Part shown: positions 12,801 to 21,400 of the stretch, piece after piece
Numbering within the stretch: the stretch's first letter is position 1
How the letters are laid out: the number at the start of each line of letters is the position of its first letter
Assembly: GCA_949130485.1 (NCBI GenBank)
Contig: OX422205.1
Location: 4,136,415 to 4,200,414, forward strand
DNA from: Agelas oroides
Lineage: Eukaryota; Porifera; Demospongiae; Agelasida; Agelasidae
Direction: 5' to 3'
DNA: 64,000 nt
Notes under the pieces: model-generated
Told to the model about the DNA's origin: nothing
The model's input: only the letters and a program-made list of their open reading frames with translations
Database searches by the model: none
Position numbers and translations under genes: made by a program

Positions 12801-15800
12801 GTCACCGACGCTGCACTCTGGCAATCACCTACCCGGCTACCGAGTGCATGAGCTCGGTCTTCGTAATTTTAAAACTCATTTACAGTATATGGCCGCAAGC
12901 AAGCAAGCAAACATACACACACACGTGCGCAATGCAGTCCCAATAGTGTGGGGCTCGCTCAGGCTCGCCCCAATTATTTAATTACTATATTTTGGGCCAT
13001 GTTAATTAGTAAGCCTCTTTAAGACCATTTGGAAATGGGAGCAAGGCTAGTAGACTCCTTGTAGGCCTCAAACTTCAGATAGGTTTCTACTCACGCCTCC
13101 AAGGTTTATCCTTTAGTTGTTTCTTGGCAAAATCTTTTCACATACTTTGTAATACCATTGTCAACAGTGGCTAGCTACCACACGCTCTCATGCATTGTTA
13201 AATAATACATTGACTCAACACATACAGGAAATTTTGCAATTAGTATCTCACTTCAATTCAGACAACTTATTGTTTTCCACAGACAAGAGAGACCAAGGAG
13301 ATAGTGAAAAATTCTGCAGGGCAAAATACTTCTTCAGAGACCAGTTCCTAGTAAGTTTGTGACCATTCAGAAAAGTGAGCCTATCTTTATATTACAATGG
13401 AATGTGCACACACAATAATGAACAAATTTAGCATGGGGTCTACAGGCCCATAACTTTAGGACCTCCTACTGGCTCCTTCAGTCTAAGTGAGCAGCCCTAC
13501 TCATTGAAACATGAGCTCCCCCCTCCATGACTGTGCTAGAATGTGTATACAGTAGACCTCTGGTTATTGAAGAGAGATCACTTCACAGAGATATGTCCTA
13601 AGGTTGTATCATATTACTGTAGGCACATATAGCTACTTGTACTATGAACCTAGCTAAATGTTATTATAGCTAAAGCTGTTGTGTGCACATGTGCACCCTG
13701 ACCTAATACAAGAGCTGTATGTATAATTAATAGCATGGTTTCGAGTGCAATTTGGGATTAATAGCACGAGTGAATGGCTATTAATTGCACGAGGCGAAGC
13801 CGAGTGCAATTATGCCATTCACTTGTGCTATTAATCCCAAATTGTAGGAGAAAACATGCTATTGATTGCTAATCATAAACTTTGCCAAGTTGACAGTACA
13901 CTACAATAAGTATGAGCATGTATGAGATAGCCAAGTTTATTGTATACAAGTTTACAGTACACTGTATAGTTTACAGCAAATTGTTGATACTTACAAGTTT
14001 ACAAGTTTATAGTACATTAGATAGTTTACAACAAATTGTTACTTACAAGTCACTGACCAATCAGTGAGCTACTACACTCATGCACTGTTGACAGTTTGTT
14101 TTTCAACCAATCAGAGAGCTATTACACTTTTGCACTGTTGACAGTCTGTTCTTCAGCCAATCAGAGAGCTATTACACTTTCTGCACTGTTGCTTAGCCAA
14201 TCAGTGAGCTATTACACTTTTTGCATGTACAAGAAAAACACTATTTGGCATTTATTGCACTGTTGTTAATGGAGCAAGTATGGACTGTGATATACCGTAT
14301 AGCGGGAAATTTTCGAGGAGTCCAATTTTCGCGGTTTTCGCGGTTGATTGGCAAACCACGAAAATTAAACCCGCGAAATAAAAACCTATACGCAAGTTCT
14401 CGCGCGCGATTAAGAGGGGACGTGGCCATCATGATTTACATGCTGCTCGATCGATCAGCTGGTCTACTGCACACCAGTTCGTTGTTGTTGAACTTCTACA
14501 GGAATGTCTCTGTTACGCTATTTTAAAGCGTCTAGCGATACTACCAAGCTTCCTGATCCACGTGGCCTTCTGCACGACAGTGCCGTCGTCGTCCATAGAA
14601 TCAGCTAAAGCAGAAGTGAAGCGAGTGATCGAAACCGCTACAGCGAACGGATCGCGATAGTTTTCCACTTATCTCATGCAAGATAGCTCTTCTCCAACAG
14701 CAGCACACCAAATTTCCTTGTACACGTGATAACCACGGACAATAGCCTCGATCATATGCGACTCGCGTGCCATTTCTCGATTTCGGCCGGTTTGAGCCCG
14801 CGCGCGCATGCAGTAAGAGGCGGAGCAGTTCTGGAACGGCCATCCGCAAAAATTAGACCGCGAAATCTTTGAAGATTGCCCTTCCGCGAAAATTGGACCC
14901 CTCGAAAATTTCCCGCTATACGGTAGTCATATGATTATACTCAAATATAATGCCTATATGGCTATGCCACCCACACAACCCCAATTTCCGCTAGATAGTG
15001 GATTTTATTTCTAAAATGGGTCCAATGTGACCCTAGCCTCGTACCCAGGCCGTTAATTAGGAAAAACGGCCTGGCAACTTCTCCGAGTTCAAACTGTTGA
15101 CTTCCGCTGCACTGGAGTTGTCAGTACCAATCAGATTTCAGAACGCTTCACGTGACAGTTGTACAGAATTTTAATTGCGTCATAAATGCATCACAGTATT
15201 AATATACCCGTCCCGTGGTACCGCTAGCGCTTGGAATGACGCTTTTGTTCGAACTCCTTCCGTTGACTTGTGTGCAACAACTACAGTGCCTGCGGACAAA
15301 ACGGATTCTTTATAAAAAAGGACCAGTTCGAGAGTAGCAGTGTCAGGTACTAGTTTAGTACTTACTGTCAGTCGGACACATCGACATCGGTGAGCAAGAG
15401 CGAGTCTACTGCAAGCAGTTCGTCTACAGATGACAAGTAAGACAGTAACCATCCAATATAAGCCTGTAACGAGTCCACTGGCAACAACAACGCGCTTGCA
15501 CAATTACGAACAGTCACGTGGCTACGATTAAATATCACATGCATTATCCAATATTCATGGCTTGTATGGGTGCAGCTGTAATCTTTTTCACGTCACATCC
15601 GTATACAGTTTGAACCCGGGTAAGTTGCCAGGCCGTTTTTCCTAATTAACGGCCTGGGTACGAGGCTAATGTGACCCTGGTTATAATGGTTGCCATTTCC
15701 CTAACCATATAAGGAGAAGAACTGCCACCAAGTCTATATGTGTTGTCTCTCTCTCTTTCTAGCGACTAAGCCAGAAGTCCCATGAAGGTCGTCACTACTG

Positions 15801-15909
15801 CTATCCTCACTTTACAACCGCAGTAGACACAGAAAATATCAAACGAGTGTTTGACTCCTGTCGTGACATCATACAACGAATGCACCTACAAAAATATGAA
15901 CTGCTATAA
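3777..15909 (+). CDS. GNAS: Gs-type heterotrimeric G protein alpha subunit (multi-exon gene)
   Basis: GTP-binding transducer that couples 7TM receptors to adenylyl cyclase at the inner plasma membrane. Recognised exons: 5176-5273, 7815-7875, 8514-8587, 8773-8831, 9694-9764, 11086-11269, 13283-13350 and 15763-15909. All have GT/AG borders and matching phases. A candidate first exon, 3777-3875, also joins in frame; the total is then 861 nt, or 286 aa, against about 380-394 aa for ordinary Gs-alpha. Visible motifs are [13 protein letters not shown] of the helical domain, switch I CRVLTSG with its catalytic Arg, switch II FDVGGQR with its catalytic Gln, [18 protein letters not shown] (G4), HFTTAVDT (G5, normally TCAVDT) and the Gs-like C-terminus [11 protein letters not shown]. 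The P-loop GxGESGKS and the first half of the helical domain are not visible here. Either they lie upstream of the window or this gene lacks them. Family identity is firm; the 5' end is not. Confidence 0.9.
4800..4872. repeat. 13-bp tandem repeat (AGCCATCATCCCT)n
   Basis: About five to six copies of agccatcatccct in a G-alpha intron; one copy has agtcatcatccct. Confidence 0.85.
5176..5273 (+). CDS. GNAS: G-alpha exon: end of the helical domain
   Basis: Follows CCATAG and ends TA|GTGAGT, phase 0 to phase 2. It encodes [20 protein letters not shown] then [11 protein letters not shown], matching the [20 protein letters not shown] block of Gs-alpha. Confidence 0.93.
5330..5410. repeat. Dispersed GGGGCGAGCCTGAG repeat, copy 1
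   Basis: ttggggcgagcctgagtgag and the next ~60 bp recur inverted at about 12895-12972 (ending gctcgctcaggctcgcccca). Shorter matches are at 12456 and 32860. Confidence 0.65.
5440..7814. other. G-alpha intron with no recognised gene
   Basis: Contains (GTAT)n at about 5975-6025, an inverted pair ctctcgaaaatacacccatg / gtgggcgtatttttgagag at 6043-6118, the 37-bp array, and a run of tgcaatatcacgag-type motifs at 7265-7540 in several orientations. Confidence 0.6.
6681..6938. repeat. 37-bp minisatellite, ~7 copies
   Basis: The unit starts gggagatacgctactgacac. Copies are almost identical, so the expansion is recent. It is intronic in the G-alpha gene. Confidence 0.9.
7815..7875 (+). CDS. GNAS: G-alpha exon: linker before switch I
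   Basis: Acceptor TTCAG, donor CAG|GTACAT; 61 nt. It encodes [20 protein letters not shown] after completing the split Tyr codon, which corresponds to the YFLD...YVPSDQD segment of Gs-alpha. Confidence 0.9.
8190..8350. mobile_element. Inverted-repeat element before the switch I exon
   Basis: The left arm (cattgctgtg ... gtattgctaacttacgttaa) pairs with the right arm (ttaagggaagttcagcaata ... cacagtgatgcaat); the inner arms cactttgtagac and gtctacaaagtg are perfect complements. Confidence 0.7.
8514..8587 (+). CDS. GNAS: G-alpha exon: switch I
   Basis: Acceptor GCACAG, donor CA|GTAAGT; 74 nt. It encodes [20 protein letters not shown]. The Arg of CRVLTSG is the GTPase arginine, the residue that cholera toxin ADP-ribosylates in Gs. 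Confidence 0.93.
8773..8831 (+). CDS. GNAS: G-alpha exon: switch II (G3)
   Basis: Acceptor CTGTAG, donor G|GTTTGT; 59 nt. It encodes [19 protein letters not shown] with the catalytic Gln of GGQ. The 50 bp just upstream hold a tandem copy of the acceptor region (see findings). Confidence 0.93.
9694..9764 (+). CDS. GNAS: G-alpha exon after switch II
   Basis: Acceptor TTGCAG, donor ACA|GTAAGC; 71 nt. It encodes [20 protein letters not shown] followed by DGET, matching the [21 protein letters not shown] strand and loop of Gs-alpha. Confidence 0.92.
9846..10256. repeat. 37-bp minisatellite, ~11 copies
   Basis: The unit includes gtgcctcattatacctgccg and gaataagtggaggcaat. Variants differ by tac/tgc and aat/agt. 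It is intronic in the G-alpha gene. Confidence 0.9.
10455..10668. repeat. ~74-bp tandem repeat, three copies
   Basis: The unit includes acataggtggtataatgttc, catctgtgcatgtggggaca and tgcttatgaataccacag; the first copy is slightly diverged. Confidence 0.85.
11086..11269 (+). CDS. GNAS: G-alpha exon: G4 NKQD
   Basis: Acceptor TTTCAG, donor G|GTATGT; 184 nt. It encodes [20 protein letters not shown], then the guanine-specificity motif FLNKQD and [14 protein letters not shown]. Confidence 0.95.
12893..12972. repeat. Dispersed GGGGCGAGCCTGAG repeat, inverted copy
   Basis: Reverse complement of the 5330-5410 segment, including the tatgtatg-like track and the gcattgcgcacg portion. Confidence 0.65.
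13283..13350 (+). CDS. GNAS: G-alpha exon: KYFFRDQFL
   Basis: Acceptor CCACAG, donor CTA|GTAAGT; 68 nt. A lineage-specific loop ([11 protein letters not shown]) precedes [11 protein letters not shown], which equals RAKYFIRDEFL of Gs-alpha. Confidence 0.9.
13733..13862. mobile_element. Inverted-repeat element in G-alpha intron
   Basis: The left arm agcatggttt...caatttgggattaatagcac is complementary to gtgctattaatcccaaattg...aaaacatgct, with a short gaggcgaagccgagtg centre. Confidence 0.75.
14040..14225. repeat. ~43-bp tandem repeat, ~4 copies
   Basis: The unit is like accaatcagagagctattac, acttttgcactgttgacagt; each copy contains a CCAAT box sequence. Confidence 0.8.
14293..14925. mobile_element. 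TACCGTAT-ended MITE (TA-flanked)
   Basis: Ends are taccgtatagcgggaaattt and its reverse complement aaatttcccgctatacggta, with further inner inverted homology (ccaattttcgcgg / ccgcgaaaattgg). The TA at each tip fits a TA target duplication as in Tc1/mariner MITEs. It lies in a G-alpha intron. Confidence 0.8.
15034..15668. mobile_element. Mutator-like MITE, TAGCCTCG ends, 9-bp TSD
   Basis: Terminal inverted repeats of about 45 bp begin tagcctcgtacccaggccgt and end with the complement. They are flanked by identical 9-bp direct repeats atgtgaccc (15025-15033 and 15669-15677). There is no coding capacity. It sits in the last G-alpha intron, just upstream of the terminal exon. Confidence 0.88.
15763..15909 (+). 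CDS. GNAS: G-alpha terminal exon
   Basis: Pyrimidine tract CTCTCTCTTTCTAG, then 147 nt to TAA. It encodes [18 protein letters not shown], then [14 protein letters not shown] and stop. The Gs-class tail (QYELL-like) contacts receptors. No AATAAA was found close to the stop. Confidence 0.95.
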   Translation, partial: RLSQKSHEGRHYCYPHFTTAVDTENIKRVFDSCRDIIQRMHLQKYELL

Positions 15910-18009
15910 CCTTACAACATAGTAAAAGATTATTACCAATTCTAGAATTTCCCTTTGTCGTTGGTTTTAGGTTGGACACAAATCTTATTGCAGCATACAG
16001 ATTGGATGTGTTACAACTATTTGCTCTGTTGATGTGACAAGTTTTTCCACATGCTTGTTGTACAGTAGTAATTTGCTTGTTGATCAGATGGTACGTAAAG
16101 GGTGTGTCACACCTTTCCAGAGATTTAGTATGTACTATGATAGCTCATACCTCCCTAGTGTATGTTGTACATAAATATAAAATATATATTATTTATTATA
16201 ATTTGACATCTGACATTGGTGAGAAATTAATGACACGTTTTTGCACTTGAATAATTAATACAAAGCATGAAAGGTTACAAATAAGTGGGAGTGTACTTTT
16301 AATTATTGTGCTTGGAATGTTTATGTTTGTGATCTTTCTTCCCATCATGGCCCTAAAGTAAGAAACGATATAAAATACAGTTGACAGCATAGTATATAAT
16401 ATAGTCTGTGCTATATATACGTATTTCTATGAGATAAACATGGCCTAGCTGCATACTACAATCACACTAGTTTATCCTATAAAAGTGGCTGTGTTGTGTT
16501 CACTGGAATAGATTCACATCCTATAGCTACTCAGGTTCTAACTACAGTGATTTCAACAATCATGTATGTGGTGGCACAAATTAAACAGAAGACTTGATTG
16601 AGCCTATCAGATTTCTCCAAAGATCATGATAGGTTTAGGGGGGTTTTCGTGATGCTGAAAGTGTCTCGCCTGTCAGAAGTAACATTGCATGCCTTTGTGA
16701 CCTCAAAACAGCATTTATGTGGCTGTTGAGAGCTAGATGAATGGCAGTGATTGATCTCAACCTAAAGACCGCTTCAGTATGGTTGAAAATGCCCCCCAAC
16801 ATGAGTGAACCCAGCACGCTAGAAGCTTCTGATGCCCAGATATCATTCTTGAAGCAATGGAATGCAGGAGGTTAGTAATTAATTTGACAATCAGGATCAC
16901 GTGTTGATGTACACGACATCACTAGTGTCGGACCTCCTCTGCCAGACTAATGTCTAGGAGTCAATTTGGGCAGCCTTGTAAGTACATGCAGTTTATAGAA
17001 GCCCGTATTTGTACTACAAGTCACACATGGATCCATATCGGTCTCCTGTATCTACTACAAGTTAGCTTTGTTCCCAGGCTAACTACAAGTCATGCATGTG
17101 ACACAAACACACATGAAGTTGAAGGCTTGTATGATAAAATCATCACCGACCATTCAACTGAAACAATATATATCGCCTATTTGTTGCCTATCAGGTACTC
17201 ATGGCTGTGCACTTGTAGCATTAATACAGACTGCAACAAATTCATGATATATGCTGGGCAGCTTTGTACAGCAGTGATACATATAGCAGTAGCTTGACCT
17301 CTGAGTACCAGACCAAGAATATATATACATGCAAGCTGGTCTGTAATTGTACAAGATATGACGTGCATACCTTCTTCCTGTGTGTTGATTTGTGGTGTTT
17401 GTGCTTGTGTTTGGAGTGTCTTTGTGAAGAATGGGTGAGGGGCGAGGGGTGTTTACTGTTGCTTGCTACACGACCTTCCTCGTTAAGATCTGGAAGTATA
17501 AGAAAATTATGTCAAGAATAATGTTCGTAGTGTTGTTGCTGTTGTTGTTCAAAGGAAATTATCCCTCTCAAAATGGCTACTGGCCGACACCTACCATATC
17601 AAATGAAGGCTAGGAGGTACATGTAGCTACATCGTGCGTCTTCCCAGACAACTTGTTGGTAAATCTAACAATTATTTAATCTTTACCTGCATTTTAGCAT
17701 TTCTAGGCCACAAGTTTGAACAATATGGTATGGAAAAAAGCAGAGCCTGTGAACAAGGAATACTAGTACTCTTGCAGAGCCTTGTTCAAAGGCTTATTAT
17801 TCACTCTCTGCAGACACACAGTGGGTGTGGAGGGTGGGGGAGAGGATATGACATCTTAATGCAAATAAGAGGGTAAGGTCACAAGTTATATGGATACACT
17901 CCACCACCTTAGCCTTTAGCCATGCACCGGTACATGTAGCTGGGTACAAAGCTATCTAGCCCTTAACTCTAACTCTCTACATATAAATTTACTAAATCAA
18001 GTACACAGG
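15910..18009. other. Intergenic interval between converging genes
   Basis: Follows the G-alpha stop and precedes (on +) the GPATCH1 stop. Only short chance frames; AT-rich around 16170-16260. A Lys-rich GPATCH1 tail exon was looked for on the minus strand and not found. Confidence 0.6.
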
Positions 18010-18408
18010 TTAAACACCTGGTGGTAGAGCAGGTCCAAAACTCTCAGCTGTAGATATTTGACTTTCTGTTACCACTCTATCATGTGTCCTCATAACATTT
18101 TCGATGTGTCTCTTAGTAGCACAGCCTTCATCAGGTCTCTTAGACTGTGTAGCAGGAGTTGTTTTTGGGTCCCAACGAGATGGTGCAGGTGTATTTCCAA
18201 CTGGTATTCTTGTGGAGACTAAAGAAAGATCTTGCCACTGGGTAGTATCACAACTTTCCAATGTAGCTCTTTGAGTTGGTATATTTTGTTCAGCAACCAT
18301 GGTAGTAGCTTGATTGTCTTGTGATTGTTCACTCTCCATATCTGATTCTTCTGACTCACTAGAGCTCTCAGCAAAGATGGCTTTAAACAGATCCATTGGT
18401 GGTTTTTC
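18010..18408 (-). CDS. GPATCH1: GPATCH1 terminal exon
   Basis: Acceptor TGTGCAG; 399 nt to TAA. It encodes EKPPMDLFKAIFAESSSESE, later PSRWDP, and ends ESFGPALPPGV. In human the FGPRLPP motif is followed by a Lys-rich tail. A weak donor (CCACCAG|GTGTTT) just before the stop could lead to a further exon that I did not find. Confidence 0.85.
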   Translation of the reverse strand, partial: EKPPMDLFKAIFAESSSESEESDMESEQSQDNQATTMVAEQNIPTQRATLESCDTTQWQDLSLVSTRIPVGNTPAPSRWDPKTTPATQSKRPDEGCATKRHIENVMRTHDRVVTESQISTAESFGPALPPGV

Positions 18409-21400
18409 CTGCACAAATGAATCAGAAATATTCATTGCTGCTACGTATAAGATCAACAATGCTGAGCCTAACGTACAAGTGCCTCCTTGGCGCAGTCGGC
18501 AGCGCGTCAGTCTCATAATCTGAAGGTCGTGAGTTCGAGCCTCACAGGTGGCACAGTTTTTTTTTTTCCTCTCTCTTCGTTTGCCTTCAGGACTTTTTTT
18601 TTCTACTTAAATGCTTTTTGTTTCTTTGGTGTAATTTCTATTTTCCAAAAAATAGCCCAGGGAAAGACTGTTCATATTTTTTTTATTTCACTAACCCCAA
18701 GCTCCTTTCACATAACTGCATACTCTCACAACAAGATTTATATTGTCTGTACGCTCACACTTAGTCAACCATCCAAATGGCTTACACATTTACATGCTTA
18801 AAAAGAAACGGTAAAGATCTTGATGGTGGTTGCAGTTCTACACTTTGACCACTGAAGCAGTTGTATAATTGCTATTATCTTACCTCAAGTTCTTCTTCCT
18901 TGTCCTCCTTGCCACCATCCTCGCCAGTCACTATACTTTCATCTGTAGCTTTGGCTCCATCAACACCTTGTTGAGATTCCTTGCCTCCTAAACTGACCTC
19001 TTCTTTTCTCTGTGTCAGTCCAGCTTCAAACCCTTGCTGAAGTTCATCTGTCATTCTCTCCGTGTGTAAAAACTTCATAGTCCTTTGGTCAGATGATTTA
19101 CTGTCTTCACCTGCTGTTCTACCCACAAGACCAGAGCTGCATGTTTGTATATCAATAGATAATATAATGGACTCAAGCAATAGGCAAATTAATGAGAGAT
19201 AGCAAGTGCAATTTATGCCTGTTGTGAGTGCAGTTATTTCCCGAAATGCATGATACGGCCTGTATTCTCTAAAAAGACAGCAGCCTTCCCACAGAAGTTG
19301 TTCTAGGTATAGGCATGGGAAATAATGCTACTCTAACCCAGGCACCAAATAACCTCTTCCTAAAGACTTCTATTTCCATCAGCTCCACTGCTTACACAGT
19401 TAGGACTTGGGTTATATTTCAATTCAGCCTAACAGGACCATTGGACTAACAAAGATGCATGCACCTACAACATCCCACACACCTTGGATATGGGTCAGGG
19501 ATGTTGAACCTCTTACAGAGCACACGGTGGGGGTGCCACTCCAGGACCTCCCTGGTCAGCACACCAAACATGCCGGCCTTGGCAGCCTGCACTGCATCCG
19601 ACTCAGGAGACTGGAAGGAGAGGAGGAGAACGGGCGTTGCTGACGTTATTTGATCTGTACACAATGTAAACCACTTTACATAGCCTCATTTCTCAGCCTA
19701 CCCTGTCTCTGTATTTTTAGCATACTGCAAGCAATCAAAAACTAGTTATGGAATTAGAAACAAGGCATACTACCAACTTGATTGGATATTTATTTAAGTT
19801 GTTATGGAGACAGGTTTGTCGTTACATTAAATTGCTCACTGGATTACAAAAAAATATGTCATGGGAGGCATAGCTGACAGTGCAGCACTATAGCAGAGGG
19901 CAGAACCATTACTCATGCTTCATTTTACTTCAATACCTTACAGTACACACTTCTTGTTGCTTGGTACATGTAAAGGTCAAAGGTCATGGAACTTGAGTGT
20001 GTGTACTGTGTACCTTAGGTCTATCCTCTTTGTCTTCCACAGTCTGTGCTCTTGTAAACCTTGAGGCAAGGGAGGTGGCCAGGGGCTGGTAGACCCTTGC
20101 AGCATGGGTAAACTCCTTCCATTCCTTCTGACGCTCCCACTCTGTCATGCTACTGTACTCTGGACCAAATACAGATATAACAGCCCCTTAGATCTACTAT
20201 TAGTCTCATACACACCCCTTCCCACAATATGAGACAAGGTTGTTATTAATTGTTGGCATGAATTTCAATGAAGGACTATTACAATTAGTAATTAAGGTGA
20301 AATTCCATGTGTACATGTTTTTTCTAGAGTGATTGATTTATTGGCCCATTCAATCAACCACGTAGTAAGTGAATATGCATACTGGAAGTACAAACGTCAC
20401 AGAGCTCGCCACTTGTCACCACAGTTGACTGGGTTGTTGCACTACAATGCATAGGCAGCAAAGCCACTTCCAAGGGCATTGATACCAACAGGGAGGCTGA
20501 GGGAAGCCGGAAGTAATTAACCCAGTTTGGATTTGATACTGGAAAACTGTTAAAATTATCAGTATTAAGTACTCGCAAATGTGTATTTCAGTGATTATAA
20601 TCACTGAAATTATACCCCACAATAATCTGTAATGTATGTTAATTTGTGAGTGTCCACAAGATGGGGGTAACAGTTACTGTCAAACTTACTGACATGACCA
20701 GCACATGCACAAAAATATAAAACTACCAGTTTAAAAAGGATCTCAACCAGACAAAATGTTCTGGACAGCATTGAATTAGCAATGTTTAATCCCAACTAGG
20801 CTTTATCACTCAATCTATGAGTGTGTGTGACAGTAGAGAGTCTGCACTAATCCCAAATTGTAGGCCCATGCAAACTATCATCTAACAACATCGCCAAGAG
20901 TTTCAGTTGCTTACCAGAGGGGTTTTGTTTGCCACTGAGGTAGGCTTCATACCTGGCTTGCTTCACTGGGTCAGGAGCAAATGGCTTCAATTCTGACAGT
21001 AAAATGAAGAGTTACACAATAATCTGCACAACACTTCAAAGAATGCTCATGCAAGTGTAACTGTACAAGAAGCTTATTTTAGCCACATACTGTGCAAAGC
21101 AATACTCTAACTCCCATCAGACTGAGTGTAAGTAACAGTTAACTGATGAGCTAGCTTTGCATTCACACCAGGTACTAGGCTAACTCACAAACACCTCCCA
21201 CCGTAGCATTCCGGCATAATGTGACTGATATAATGAGAGGCTTCAAAAGCACCAATTTTTGTAATTTTAAAGAACAGTAAGAGGGTCAGGTTAGACAACA
21301 ATGGCAATGTGTCTTGCAACACCAAGTAGCTACCAATAATGACATCCATTTACAAACAATTCAAACTCACGTTCTAATGAAAACTTGGAAGAAGTCTGGG

